A stretch of DNA of 64,000 nucleotides from Paramylibacter ulvae (GCF_014652655.1 NZ_BMZF01000001.1:584329-648328), one strand, 5' to 3'; shown: positions 26,917 to 36,558, numbered from the stretch's first letter. The notes: generated from the sequence alone by a model not told the origin. A program made the numbers and translations.

Positions 26917-26980
26917 TGATCCCCCATTGGCACTCAGCCAAAAGTAATTTCAGCGCCTCAAACTGATAACCTAGTTTTAG

Positions 26981-26992
26981 CATGGTATCATG
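26981..26992. promoter_or_regulatory. Possible operator between uxaC1 and gntR
   Basis: CATG-GTAT-CATG is a short inverted repeat containing a GGTAT half-site of the kind seen at other GntR-FCD operators. It lies 65 bases before uxaC1 and 80 bases before the chosen gntR start. Confidence 0.35.
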
Positions 26993-27073
26993 TCAACTAA
27001 TATCCCAGTTGCGAAATTTGACGTGGGCTGTATGATTGGAATGGTAAACGTGGCGATCAGAGGGCGCAAAAAT

Positions 27074-27799
27074 ATGGGTGGACGCACCAAACAATCAGAC
27101 AAGGTATTGCCCCTGTCACCGATTCAACAATCCCCCATACCCACGGTGGCGGATCAGGTTTTTGACGAATTGCAAAAACGGATTTTAACTTTGGAACTTC
27201 CGCCAAATACAAAAATTTCTGAAACCGAAGTCGCGACCAAAATGGGCGTGTCGCGCCAACCCGTGCGAGAGGCATTCAAACGGTTGTCAAAGCTGGGTTT
27301 TTTGGACATCCGCCCGCAAAGCGGCACAAAGGTGAGCCTTATTTCTGAAAGTGCGGTGTTACGCGCGCGTTTCATCCGTATCGCGCTTGAAATTCAAACA
27401 TGTCAAACCGCTTGTAACACGGTGACGAGCGAAAATATCAAATCGCTGAGATCATTGATAAACGCGCAAAGAGAGGCGGTAGAATCCAATAATCGTGTTT
27501 TGTTTCATGCGCTGGACGACAAATTCCATCAAGAGATTTGCATCGTCGCAGGGGTTGGATATGTGTGGGATATTATTCGCGATAACAAGGCACATATGGA
27601 TCGCATCCGAATGTTGTCTCTTGATCAAACATCTCAGCGGCTTGCGCTGGATGAACATATCCAAATGATCGACGCGATTGAAGCGCAGAACGAAGATGCT
27701 GCATCACAAGCGATTTCCAAACATCTCAATCGGATTTTCATCTTGATTAAGGAAATAAAATCAGGAAACCACAACTGGTTTACGGATAACGCAATATAA
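27074..27799 (+). CDS. GntR (FCD) transcriptional regulator of hexuronate genes
   Basis: This 241-residue regulator has a GntR winged helix (VADQVFDELQKRILTLELPP then MGVSRQPVREAFKRLSKLGF) and an FCD domain (ALDDKFHQEICIVAG). I chose ATG 27074 (AGAGGG nine bases upstream), because the N-terminal part of the longer frame from 26990 resembles no family member. It is divergent from uxaC1-kduI-kduD-uxuB and convergent with uxuA, so it is the candidate repressor of that operon. It resembles the second GntR at 29257 in its SRQPVREAF recognition helix. Confidence 0.86.
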   Translation: MGGRTKQSDKVLPLSPIQQSPIPTVADQVFDELQKRILTLELPPNTKISETEVATKMGVSRQPVREAFKRLSKLGFLDIRPQSGTKVSLISESAVLRARFIRIALEIQTCQTACNTVTSENIKSLRSLINAQREAVESNNRVLFHALDDKFHQEICIVAGVGYVWDIIRDNKAHMDRIRMLSLDQTSQRLALDEHIQMIDAIEAQNEDAASQAISKHLNRIFILIKEIKSGNHNWFTDNAI

Positions 27800-27926
27800 C
27801 CGCAAATACCGCCGTTGGTTTTCGATCCAACGCTGCGAGGCGCCCGCGCCCATAAATTGTATGATGCCTAGCGCATCAATAAATTTGCCAGGTGATTGGT
27901 ATATTTTGCCAATCGTCGATCTGCTA

Positions 27927-29141
27927 TCACCGACCTTGCACATCTGGATGGGACAGCGCCGTCACAATACCGCGCAATTCCGCGAGCCCCTTTAATCGTC
28001 CAATTGATGGATACCCCGGTTGCGCATTTCGCCCGATATCATCCAATATATTTTGTCCGTGATCGGGGCGAAACGGGATGGATATATCATCTCTGCCAGC
28101 GGCACGTCGTCGTTGCTCTTGCTTCAATACGGCTGCGATCAATGCAACCATATCTGTGTCCCCTTCCAAATGTGCTGCTTCGTAAAAGCTTCCTTGAATA
28201 TCATTGCTTTCGCGTTTCACATTTCGCAAATGCAAGAAATGCACGCGATCACCCAAACGATCCATCATCGCAGGCAAATCATTATCGGGCCGCGCCCCAA
28301 GAGAACCCGAACACAGGGTCACACCATTGGCCATTAAATCGACCGCACCCAAAACATGTGCATAATCTTGTTCGGTTGACATAATACGCGGCAAGCCAAG
28401 CAACGGCACGGGTGGATCATCGGGATGGCAACATAAACGCATCCCCAATTTTTGTGCGATCGGTGCAACCTCTGACAGGAAATCAATCAGATTTGCGCGC
28501 AAACGATCCTCGCCCAATTCAGCGTAAGCGGCAAGATGGACGCGTAAATCGGCAAGCGAGAAGTTTTCCGCCGCCCCTGGCAGCCCAAAAACAACATTAC
28601 GCGTCAGCGCTGCTTTGTCAGCATCATTCATTGATGCGAAAATGGATTTGGCAGCAGCGACAATTTCGGATGGATAATCATCTGTCGCGTCATCGCGTTC
28701 CAGAATATGAATATCGAATGCCGCAAACACTGGTAATTCATAACGCATACATGTCGCACCGTTTGGCAACATAAACCCAAGGTCTGTTCGGGTCCAATCC
28801 AGAACGGGCATAAAATTGTAACAAACAACTTTGATCCCACAAGCATGCAAATTGTGAAGCGATTGTTTCCACGCCGCGAGGTGATTTCGCCAATCACCCG
28901 ATTGGCGTTTTATGTCCTCTGACACGGGTAAACTTTCAACCACATCCCACGCCAAATTGGACGGCGCACCATTTGGTCTGATCGCAACTTCGCGTTGGCG
29001 CTTGGAAATTTCATCCACAGACCAAACATGCCCCGACGGGATATGATGCAAGGCCGAAACGACCCCTTCAACACCCGCCTGCAACATATCATCAACCGAT
29101 GTCCGATCTACGGGGCCAAACCAGCGCCATGTTTGCTTCAT
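27927..29141 (-). CDS. uxuA: Mannonate dehydratase UxuA
   Basis: This 404-residue TIM-barrel enzyme begins MKQTWRWFGPVDRT, a hallmark of UxuA. Other conserved parts are VCYNFMPVLDWTRTDL, RLCCHPDDPP and VHFLHLRNVKRE, which carry metal and catalytic residues. It dehydrates D-mannonate to KDG, completing glucuronate-fructuronate-mannonate-KDG with UxaC and UxuB. The start is ATG 29141 with GGAGAA upstream. It is a single gene, divergent from the second gntR; the shared region has a perfect 16-bp palindrome near the gntR start. Confidence 0.95.
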   Translation of the reverse strand: MKQTWRWFGPVDRTSVDDMLQAGVEGVVSALHHIPSGHVWSVDEISKRQREVAIRPNGAPSNLAWDVVESLPVSEDIKRQSGDWRNHLAAWKQSLHNLHACGIKVVCYNFMPVLDWTRTDLGFMLPNGATCMRYELPVFAAFDIHILERDDATDDYPSEIVAAAKSIFASMNDADKAALTRNVVFGLPGAAENFSLADLRVHLAAYAELGEDRLRANLIDFLSEVAPIAQKLGMRLCCHPDDPPVPLLGLPRIMSTEQDYAHVLGAVDLMANGVTLCSGSLGARPDNDLPAMMDRLGDRVHFLHLRNVKRESNDIQGSFYEAAHLEGDTDMVALIAAVLKQEQRRRAAGRDDISIPFRPDHGQNILDDIGRNAQPGYPSIGRLKGLAELRGIVTALSHPDVQGR

Positions 29142-29226
29142 ATGTTCTCCACCCAATCACCTAAGGTTATCATTACAAATCTTGGATTACGATAGCACGG
29201 ATTTTTATTGTTGACTAGTATGGTAG

Positions 29227-29242
29227 TTATCTTGCAAGATAA
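29227..29242. promoter_or_regulatory. Perfect palindrome upstream of gntR2
   Basis: TTATCTTGCAAGATAA is a perfect 16-bp palindrome ending 14 bases before the gntR2 start and 85 bases before uxuA. The position suits an operator for autoregulation and for control of the uxaC2-TRAP2 operon and uxuA. Confidence 0.6.
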
Positions 29243-29256
29243 TTCCGGGAGGAAAC

Positions 29257-29970
29257 ATGCCACAGACCCTAGACAACAAAACCAAATCGGGCGAGCCGCT
29301 TGATGAAACCCGACCTGTCGGGCCACAGTTGTTTTTACGTCTGCGCGACCGGATCATTCGCGGCGAATTGGAACCTGGCACACGTCTGTCAGAGGTGGAC
29401 ATTGCCAGCGCATATGGCACCAGCCGCCAACCCGTGCGCGAGGCATTCATTAAACTGTCCGAAGCCGCATTGATCGACGTTCGCCCGCAACGCGGAAGCT
29501 TTGTCAGCCCAATCGACATCGCATCTGTCTTGGCCGCGCAATTCGTGCGCGAAGCCGTCGAAGCCGATATCGTAAACGCAGTTGTAGAGCGCGCAAATAA
29601 CACCATGCTGCAAGAGCTTGACGCCATCCTCACCCTTCAAAGCAATGCAATTAACATCACAGATCCCCACCCGTTTATGGTCCAAGACGAAGCATTTCAC
29701 CGCAAACTGGCGGAATGCGCTGGCCAAGATGCAAGTTGGGATTTTTTACAACCACTTAAGACCCAGATGGATCGCGTAAGACATCTCAGCGCGCGTCAAT
29801 TTCCGCGCGAAATCCTGTTGGCACAGCATCGTCAAATTGTGGATGCGATAAAATCTGGGGATGCAAGTGTCGCCGAACAAAACATGCGCATTCATTTGCG
29901 TCGAATATTAGAAGACTTGCACACAGTTGCGGCATCAAAACCCTCGCATTTCGTTTCCGGGAGAGCATGA
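29257..29970 (+). CDS. GntR (FCD) transcriptional regulator, first gene of uxaC2-TRAP2 operon
   Basis: This 237-residue regulator has an N-terminal GntR winged helix (LRDRIIRGELEPGTRLSE, then GTSRQPVREAFIKLSEA) and a helical FCD domain with the metal-type motif VQDEAFHRKLAECAGQD. GGGAGG precedes ATG 29257. Its stop overlaps the uxaC2 start as ATGA, so it is part of the operon it probably controls. A perfect palindrome lies just before the start. Confidence 0.9.
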   Translation: MPQTLDNKTKSGEPLDETRPVGPQLFLRLRDRIIRGELEPGTRLSEVDIASAYGTSRQPVREAFIKLSEAALIDVRPQRGSFVSPIDIASVLAAQFVREAVEADIVNAVVERANNTMLQELDAILTLQSNAINITDPHPFMVQDEAFHRKLAECAGQDASWDFLQPLKTQMDRVRHLSARQFPREILLAQHRQIVDAIKSGDASVAEQNMRIHLRRILEDLHTVAASKPSHFVSGRA

Positions 29971-31370
29971 TGGAAAACGGGTTGTTGCATCCAGATCGAT
30001 TGTTTCCCGCCGATCACGCCACCCGCGCATTGGCACGGGATTTATTTTACGCGGTGCAAGACCTGCCAATCATTTCGCCCCACGGTCACACCGATCCGCG
30101 TTGGTGGGGTGAAAACCCTGCATTTTCTGACCCTGCCGCACTGTTCGTGACCCCAGATCATTACGTCACACGCATGTTGATTAGCCAAGGTGTTAGCTTT
30201 GAATCACTGGGGATTGGCACAGATTGCGAAACTGATCCGCGCAAAATCTGGCAAACATTTGCAGAGCATTATCATTTGTTTGCAGGCACGCCGTCGCGGA
30301 TATGGCTTGATGATGCGTTTTCCCGATTGTTCAATGTGAATGAACGCCTCGCACCCAAAACCGCCAATGACATTTATGATGCGATTGCAGAACGTCTCCC
30401 CCACCCGGACACGCGCCCACGTGCCCTGTTTGATCGTTTCGGGATCGAAGCAATTGCAACCACCGACAGTGCATTGGATGATCTGTCATGGCATATCGCC
30501 GCGCGTGAAAGCGATTGGAATGGGCGTGTTGTGCCAACGTATCGCCCCGATGCAATTATCGACCCCGACGCACAGGATTTTAACGCCAATCTTGATCGGC
30601 TAGGTGAAATAACCGGATGTGACACAACCACTTGGGATGGTTATCTGGATGCGCATCGTTCGCGCCGTTTGGCGTTTCGCGCATTGGGCGCAACCGCGAC
30701 CGATCACGGGCACCCTACTCCAATGACCGCCGATTTATCCATTGCTGATGCGCGCGCATTATTTAATCGTGTTCGCGGCGGTAAAATGACCAATGGCGAT
30801 GCGGAATTGTTCCGTGCGCAAATGCTCACCGAAATGGCGCGTATGTCGCTTGAAGATGGGTTGGTGATGCAGCTTCATTCAGGCGCATTTCGCGGGCATT
30901 CATCGCAGGTTTATCGTGATTATGGCCCTGATCGTGGTTTTGACATCCCTATTCCCGTCAGCTTTCCCGTCGCATTGCGCCCATTGCTTGATGCGGTGGG
31001 AATGGACCCGCGATTAACGCTGATTTTGTTTACCTTGGATGAAACAACATATGCGCGTGAACTTGCACCACTTGCGGGTGTTTGGCCGTGTCTGCGGCTT
31101 GGCCCGCCATGGTGGTTTCATGACAGTTTTGAAGGCATGCGCCGTTTTCGCGAAATGGCGATGGAAACCGCAGGTGTTTTTAACACAGTTGGTTTTAACG
31201 ATGACACGCGCGCGCTGTGTTCGATCCCTGCCCGTCACGATGTTGCACGCCGCGTTGATAGCGGTTGGTTGGCAGAGATGATCGTAACACATCGATTAGA
31301 CGAAACAGAAGCCTATGACATTGCCGCGTTGCTCGCGCATGGACTGGCAAAGAAGGCGTATAAATTATGA
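29967..31370 (+). CDS. uxaC: Glucuronate isomerase UxaC (copy 2)
   Basis: This 467-residue uronate isomerase is a paralogue of the enzyme at 25513-26916, sharing ISPHGHTDPRW, GPPWWFHDS and RHDVARRVDS in the same positions. It is coupled to the upstream gntR by an ATGA overlap and followed after 86 bases by a TRAP transporter. The organisation suggests that the transporter imports a uronate or a precursor that this copy isomerises. Divergence from copy 1 across the barrel argues against a recent duplication. Confidence 0.94.
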   Translation: MMENGLLHPDRLFPADHATRALARDLFYAVQDLPIISPHGHTDPRWWGENPAFSDPAALFVTPDHYVTRMLISQGVSFESLGIGTDCETDPRKIWQTFAEHYHLFAGTPSRIWLDDAFSRLFNVNERLAPKTANDIYDAIAERLPHPDTRPRALFDRFGIEAIATTDSALDDLSWHIAARESDWNGRVVPTYRPDAIIDPDAQDFNANLDRLGEITGCDTTTWDGYLDAHRSRRLAFRALGATATDHGHPTPMTADLSIADARALFNRVRGGKMTNGDAELFRAQMLTEMARMSLEDGLVMQLHSGAFRGHSSQVYRDYGPDRGFDIPIPVSFPVALRPLLDAVGMDPRLTLILFTLDETTYARELAPLAGVWPCLRLGPPWWFHDSFEGMRRFREMAMETAGVFNTVGFNDDTRALCSIPARHDVARRVDSGWLAEMIVTHRLDETEAYDIAALLAHGLAKKAYKL

Positions 31371-31456
31371 CATTTCAATGATCGGGTTCTGCCCTGATCA
31401 AAACAATCCCTGCACGGCATAATGCCAATTTTCAGGGAAAACCATGGGAGAGAGAC

Positions 31457-32479
31457 ATGACTTTGAATAACAATTTTAAACGGCGGAGCGTTTTACAACT
31501 TGGGGCCGCGGCATTGGCCACACCTGCCCTGATGCGCACAGCTTGGGCACAAGAAAAATTCGTTTGTAAAATAGCCCACTCCGAAGCAATCGGATCACCA
31601 TTTACCAATGCGTTCGATAAATGGACCGCAATGCTGAATGAACGCAGCGATGGGCGCATCGATGCACAGCATTTCCCCGCAAGCCAGCTTGGCGGATTAG
31701 CCCAACTTCTTGAAATGAGCCGCATTGGCACAATCCAAGTCACCGCCGCGGGCCCCGATAGCGAAGAGGCAATCGCACCCGAAATCGCGGCAACCGCTGG
31801 TGCACCTGGTTTTATATACAAAAACGAGGCCCATGTTGACGCTGTTTTACAAGGCGACATTGGTGAAGAAATCAGTCAAATCGCGCGTGAAAAAACCGGC
31901 GTTGAATTTATCGCTTATGGCGAAGTTGGTTTTCGCCATTTGTTGACGAAAACGCCAGTTACGGACCTGGCAAGTTTGCAGGGTGTTAAACTGCGCGTTC
32001 CAGAAGTGCGCATATGGGTTGATTTTTGGAAAAAACTTGGCGCGAACCCAACTCCGCTGCCCTATTCAGAGCAATACTCTGCCTTGTCCACAGGTGTTAT
32101 TGATGGGCTTGATTCAGATTATTTCTCTGTGCTTGGCTTTAAATGGCATGAACAAGCGAAATATGTTTTGCCAACATACCACTGGTTCTTGCCCAAAGCG
32201 ATCCGCATGAATGCGGCGTGGTTGGATAGCCTGCCTGATGATCTGCAAGAGCTGTGTCGCACATCTGCAAAAGAAGCATTTGGTGAACAGCGCGCAATCA
32301 ATCGCGCCGGTGCAGATCAAGCGCTCGAAGACCTTAAGGCCGCGGGTTGTACCGTAAGCCCGTTCCCCGCGGAAGAGAAAGCCAAATGGGAAGAAAAATC
32401 CGCAAGTCTTTTTGATGAATTCGGGGCAACCAGCCCAGAAACCGCAGAGATGATCGCAAAGATCCGCGCGCTTGGCTAG
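31457..32479 (+). CDS. dctP: TRAP transporter 2 periplasmic binding protein DctP
   Basis: This 340-residue TRAP solute receptor has a Tat-like signal (KRRSVLQLGAAALATPAL, cleavage after AWA near residue 31). The family arginine region GVKLRVPEVRIWVDFWKKLG is followed by PLPYSEQYSALSTGVIDGLD. GGAGAGAG precedes ATG 31457. It differs from DctP1 in export signal and binding region, so its ligand probably differs. It sits between uxaC2 and the fused membrane subunit. Confidence 0.92.
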   Translation: MTLNNNFKRRSVLQLGAAALATPALMRTAWAQEKFVCKIAHSEAIGSPFTNAFDKWTAMLNERSDGRIDAQHFPASQLGGLAQLLEMSRIGTIQVTAAGPDSEEAIAPEIAATAGAPGFIYKNEAHVDAVLQGDIGEEISQIAREKTGVEFIAYGEVGFRHLLTKTPVTDLASLQGVKLRVPEVRIWVDFWKKLGANPTPLPYSEQYSALSTGVIDGLDSDYFSVLGFKWHEQAKYVLPTYHWFLPKAIRMNAAWLDSLPDDLQELCRTSAKEAFGEQRAINRAGADQALEDLKAAGCTVSPFPAEEKAKWEEKSASLFDEFGATSPETAEMIAKIRALG

Positions 32480-32491
32480 TAGGTTTTGTTT

Positions 32492-32525
32492 CGCCTGCCT
32501 TGCACAATAATGCGCAAGGCAGGCG
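32492..32525 (+). terminator. Stem-loop between dctP2 and dctQM2
   Basis: Perfect 12-bp arms CGCCTGCCTTGC (32492-32503) and GCAAGGCAGGCG (32514-32525) enclose a 10-base loop, with no T-run. It is placed directly after the binding-protein stop and before the ribosome site of the membrane gene, as in the other transporters here. Confidence 0.65.
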
Positions 32526-32542
32526 ACAACGAGGAGAAGGTT

Positions 32543-34393
32543 TTGGAAAATATATCAAATACGGTGAACGCACCGGCGTTGCCGTATCGCGGTCTGGAAA
32601 AAGCATTGGAAACCATTGCGGTTGTGCTAATGCTTTGCGCCACCAGTGTTGTCGTCTTACAGGTGTTTTGTCGCTATGTTTTAAACGCATCACTCCCTTG
32701 GCCAGAAGAGGCCGCACAATTCTGTTTTGTCTGGGCTGTCTTTTTGGGGATGGCGTTACTGACATTTCGCGACAGACATATCGCCATATCGTTATTTGTT
32801 CCTAAACTTTCACCAAAACACCAATCAATACATACGGTTTTCACAAAGGTGATCACCGTCATTGCCTGTATAATTCTCGTTATTCACGGCATTGATTTTA
32901 TGAACCGCACGTTACAGGTGTTACCTGCCCTGCGCGTTCCACTGAAATATCTGTTTATGGCCGTCCCCGTTGGCAGCGCCATCGCCTTGGTGTTTTTGAG
33001 CGCACCCATCCGTGGTTTCGGCTGGTGGAGCGGGCTTGCCACCTTGGTTCTGGGGCTGATCGGTTATTATGCCTTGCGCGAAGCAGGCGGCGTTATATTT
33101 GCTGGTGCAAGTAGTACAACAATCTTGATGATCGTCACCATGTTACTAATCTTTGCCGAAGTCCCCATCGTTTACGCGCTTGTCGTTGGTTCGTTTGCGG
33201 GTCTGACCCCATTGCCACCATTGATGTTGGTGACGATCACGCAAAATATGTCGGGTGCGTTGAATTCATTCACATTGCTTGCCATTCCATTCTTTATCCT
33301 CGCGGCCGCGGTAATGAATGCGGGTGGTATCACGGTGCGCATTGTAAATTTGGCCTATCATCTGGTTGGCCATTTCAGAGGCGGGCTCGCACAGGCAAAT
33401 ATCGTCACCAATGTGATGCTTGCGGGTGTTTCGGGATCATCCACGGCGGATGCATCCGCCACGGCCAAGTTATTGGTTCCAGAAATGGAAAAACACGGCT
33501 ATGGGCGCGCGTTCAGCTGTGCGTTAACGGCTGCGTCATCGACCCTTGCCAATATGATTCCACCCGGATTGGGATTGATCATTTATGCCGCCCTTGCATC
33601 TGTGTCCGTTGGCGCATTGTTTGTCGGCACGATTTTACCTGGCTTGCTTGTCGCTACTGCCTTGTCCATCGTCGCCTGGATCATTTCAGTCAAAAGCGGA
33701 TATGGCGGGACCAAAGATCGATCAACCGCGCCCGAACGCTGGCGTTCATTGTTGCTGGCAACACCTGCACTTTGTTTGCCTGTGATGATTGTTGGTGGTG
33801 TCCGTTTCGGCATATTCACCGCAACCGAAGCAGGTGCTATGGCCTTTGTTTTTGCCTTGTTCTGTGGTGCGTTGATCTATCGTGGATTGACCGCGCAAAA
33901 CCTGTCCGAAGCCTTTCGTGAAGCGGTCGAAGACACCGTCGCCGTCGCCGTCATCATCGCCGCTGCATCTCCATTTGCGTGGATATTAACGTTTGAACAA
34001 ACACCCCAAAAAATTGCGCAATGGCTTGCGGCACTAACAGGTCACAAGATTTACTTGCTGTTATTGATCAATCTGTTTTTGATCTTTGTCGGGCTGTTCA
34101 TTGAAATGATCGCGGCGATGGTGATCCTTGTTCCTATCCTTGTTCCCGTTGTGATTGCCGCGGGTGTTGATCCGTTACAGTTTGGCATAATCATGGTGAT
34201 GAACCTTGTTATTGGTGCGCTAACACCCCCGCTCGGTGTGCTGGTTTTCACCACTGCGCGCGTTGGTGGCGCCCCATCAAGCGCGGTATTTCGTGCAATC
34301 CTACCGTTCATCGCCGCGCAAATCATCGTCTTGCTGGTGGTGACGATGATCCCTCAAATAACGCTGTTGCCAATACAATGGTTTGGCCCGTAA
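32543..34393 (+). CDS. dctQM: TRAP transporter 2 fused permease DctQM
   Basis: This 616-residue fusion has DctQ in about the first 150 residues (FCRYVLNASLPWPEEAAQF) and DctM in the rest (AGVSGSSTADASATAKLLVP, NMIPPGLGLIIYA, GALTPPLG), with roughly sixteen hydrophobic segments. The start is an unusual TTG at 32543 supported by GAGGAGAAGG; earlier in-frame starts lie in the stem-loop without a ribosome site. It ends ten bases before the next gene. Confidence 0.9.
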   Translation: MENISNTVNAPALPYRGLEKALETIAVVLMLCATSVVVLQVFCRYVLNASLPWPEEAAQFCFVWAVFLGMALLTFRDRHIAISLFVPKLSPKHQSIHTVFTKVITVIACIILVIHGIDFMNRTLQVLPALRVPLKYLFMAVPVGSAIALVFLSAPIRGFGWWSGLATLVLGLIGYYALREAGGVIFAGASSTTILMIVTMLLIFAEVPIVYALVVGSFAGLTPLPPLMLVTITQNMSGALNSFTLLAIPFFILAAAVMNAGGITVRIVNLAYHLVGHFRGGLAQANIVTNVMLAGVSGSSTADASATAKLLVPEMEKHGYGRAFSCALTAASSTLANMIPPGLGLIIYAALASVSVGALFVGTILPGLLVATALSIVAWIISVKSGYGGTKDRSTAPERWRSLLLATPALCLPVMIVGGVRFGIFTATEAGAMAFVFALFCGALIYRGLTAQNLSEAFREAVEDTVAVAVIIAAASPFAWILTFEQTPQKIAQWLAALTGHKIYLLLLINLFLIFVGLFIEMIAAMVILVPILVPVVIAAGVDPLQFGIIMVMNLVIGALTPPLGVLVFTTARVGGAPSSAVFRAILPFIAAQIIVLLVVTMIPQITLLPIQWFGP

Positions 34394-34403
34394 GGAGTTA
34401 CCG

Positions 34404-35441
34404 ATGAAAGACACCCCCATTGCAAACCTTGCCGTCATTGGTCTTGGCATGGCAACAAAACCCCATCTAGAGGCATTGGCAGAACTCAAAGGTCGCGTGA
34501 ATGTTTCAGGCGTTTTCAACCGCACCCATGCCAAAGCTGTCGAAGTTGGCAAAACATTTGGATTTCCAGTGTTTGAAAGCCTTGATAACATCGCAAATGA
34601 TCCAAATACCGATGGCGTCATCATTGCAACGCCACCTAACCAGCGCATAGAAATTGTCACAAAAATGGCCAAGGCTGGCAAACATGTCTTGATGGAAAAA
34701 CCGATCGAACGCACGCTTGATCGGGCACAGGATATCGTATCGGCCTGTGAAAATCACGACATCACGCTTGGCATTGTTTTTCAGCATCGTTTCCGTGACG
34801 GTGCGCGGCGGTTACGCACCCTGATCGATCAGGGCGCATTGGGCGATATTGCATTGGTACGCGCAGAAATCCCGTGGTGGCGCGATCAAAGTTACTATGA
34901 CGTCCCTGGGCGCGGTACGCTTGCCCGCGATGGCGGCGGGGTTTTAATATCACAAGCGATTCATGTGCTCGACCTCATGCTTAGCCTGACAGGCCCCGCA
35001 GAAACAGTGCAGGCATTCACCGCGACAAGCCAGCTCCATAATATGGAAACCGAAGATTTCGCCACCGCAGGCATCCGTTTTGCAAATAACGCCATCGGGT
35101 CTGTTGTGGCCACAACCGCCACCTACCCCGGCGAAGAAGAGCGGCTGGTAATTGATGGCACCAAAGCAACCGCATCATTAAAAGGCGGACAGTTAACCGT
35201 CACTTGGCGCGATGGAAAAACCGAGAACATCGGCGATGTGTCGGGCACAGGGGGTGGCGCCGATCCGATGGCATTTCCCTGCGATTGGCATCGCGATTTG
35301 ATCGCTGATTTTGCCAGCGCTATTCGTGACAAACACGCGCCTTGTATTTCGGGCCGCGAAGCATTGCGCGTTCACGCATTGATCGATGCGATGATACGAT
35401 CCAGCGCAGATGGTACAACAACCAAGGTGGCACAGGTTTGA
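34404..35441 (+). CDS. Gfo/Idh/MocA-family oxidoreductase 1
   Basis: This 345-residue dehydrogenase has an N-terminal Rossmann fold (LAVIGLGMATKPH) and the family EKP motif in LMEKPIERT, with the catalytic-region histidine in SQAIHVLDLML. The enzyme should oxidise or reduce a sugar or sugar-acid hydroxyl with NAD(P). AAGGAG precedes ATG 34404. Its stop overlaps the next gene's start as TGATG, so the two dehydrogenases are made together, possibly as partners in successive steps on the TRAP2 substrate (inference). Confidence 0.88.
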   Translation: MKDTPIANLAVIGLGMATKPHLEALAELKGRVNVSGVFNRTHAKAVEVGKTFGFPVFESLDNIANDPNTDGVIIATPPNQRIEIVTKMAKAGKHVLMEKPIERTLDRAQDIVSACENHDITLGIVFQHRFRDGARRLRTLIDQGALGDIALVRAEIPWWRDQSYYDVPGRGTLARDGGGVLISQAIHVLDLMLSLTGPAETVQAFTATSQLHNMETEDFATAGIRFANNAIGSVVATTATYPGEEERLVIDGTKATASLKGGQLTVTWRDGKTENIGDVSGTGGGADPMAFPCDWHRDLIADFASAIRDKHAPCISGREALRVHALIDAMIRSSADGTTTKVAQV

Positions 35442-36451
35442 TGGATATAATACGTTTCGCAGCACTTGGGATGGATCATCGCCATATCTATGGCATGTCA
35501 CAGGGTATCATTGATGCGGGTGGTGAACTGGCGGGTTGGTGGACTGATGGTCAGCCACAACCCACCACAGGGTATGAAAAACGTTTTCCCAACGCGCCGC
35601 GCATTGATAACCTTGATACGATTTTACAGGATCCAAGCATTCAGTTGGTTTTAATCGCATGTCGCCCTGATCTGCGCGCAGATCTTGCAATAAAGGCGAT
35701 GACCGCTGGCAAAGATGTGATGGTCGACAAACCTGGTTGTATCAACCAAGCAGAGGTTGAACGCTTGCGCAAAACCGTTGCTGAAACAGGCCAGATTTGG
35801 TCGGTGAATTTTTCGGAACGCTTCGAGGTTCCCGCCGTGACCAGTGCCACAGAACTGGTATCAAATGGTGCTATTGGACGTGTTGTTCACACAACGGGTC
35901 TGGGACCGCATCGATTAAACGCGCCAAGCCGACCAGATTGGTTTTTCGATTCCGCCACCTATGGTGGGATTTTAACCGATATTGCGTCCCATCAAATCGA
36001 ACAGTTTTTGCATTTTACCAACAGCGAAGACGCAGAAATCACCATGGCAAATGTCGGAAATTTTGCCAATCCAGATCATCCGAAGTTTCAAGATTTTGGC
36101 GAGCTTTCTTTGCGATCTGAAACCGCGCAGGGTTATATTCGTGTCGATTGGTACACTGCCGATGCATTGCCCAACTGGGGCGATGGGCGGCTATTTTTGA
36201 CCGGAACTGAAGGTTCAATTGAATTGCGAAAATATGTCGATGTCGATGGGCGCACTGGCGATAACCACCTGTTTTTGGTCAACAAAGATACCTGCAAGCA
36301 TATCGATTGTCGCGATGCCCCGCTTCCGTATTTCGATAATCTGCTCGCCGATATTCGAAACCGCACAGAAACCGCTTGCCCACAATCACGCACGTTTCGA
36401 GTGTGTGAACTTGCGATAGAGGCGCAATCTGTCGCTGATTGCAAACGTTGA
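35441..36451 (+). CDS. Gfo/Idh/MocA-family oxidoreductase 2
   Basis: This 336-residue protein of the same superfamily begins DIIRFAALGMDHRHIYGM. The EKP motif is altered to DKPG (MVDKPGCINQ), while ILTDIASHQIEQFLHF keeps the catalytic-region histidine. The unusual HRHIYGM after the first strand suggests a subgroup with a different cofactor or substrate contact. The start is ATG 35441, overlapping the previous stop. It is the last gene of the operon starting at gntR2. Confidence 0.85.
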   Translation: MDIIRFAALGMDHRHIYGMSQGIIDAGGELAGWWTDGQPQPTTGYEKRFPNAPRIDNLDTILQDPSIQLVLIACRPDLRADLAIKAMTAGKDVMVDKPGCINQAEVERLRKTVAETGQIWSVNFSERFEVPAVTSATELVSNGAIGRVVHTTGLGPHRLNAPSRPDWFFDSATYGGILTDIASHQIEQFLHFTNSEDAEITMANVGNFANPDHPKFQDFGELSLRSETAQGYIRVDWYTADALPNWGDGRLFLTGTEGSIELRKYVDVDGRTGDNHLFLVNKDTCKHIDCRDAPLPYFDNLLADIRNRTETACPQSRTFRVCELAIEAQSVADCKR

Positions 36452-36486
36452 ACCAACGACAGACTATGGCCAATAATTGTCGATTA

Positions 36487-36558
36487 TTATGCCAGAAAGA
36501 TAAACAGTAGGATTATCCAAACTGGAACACCCAGTAACCATAAAAATAAAACTCTCAT
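36487..36558 (-). CDS. Small hydrophobic membrane peptide (23 residues)
   Basis: The frame MRVLFLWLLGVPVWIILLFI plus FLA forms a single transmembrane helix. ATG 36558 has AGGAAAGGA six bases upstream, a strong ribosome site. It lies 13 bases after the 211-residue membrane protein gene in the stress island. Short peptides of this character occur beside stress genes in related bacteria; the function is unknown. Confidence 0.6.
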   Translation of the reverse strand: MRVLFLWLLGVPVWIILLFIFLA

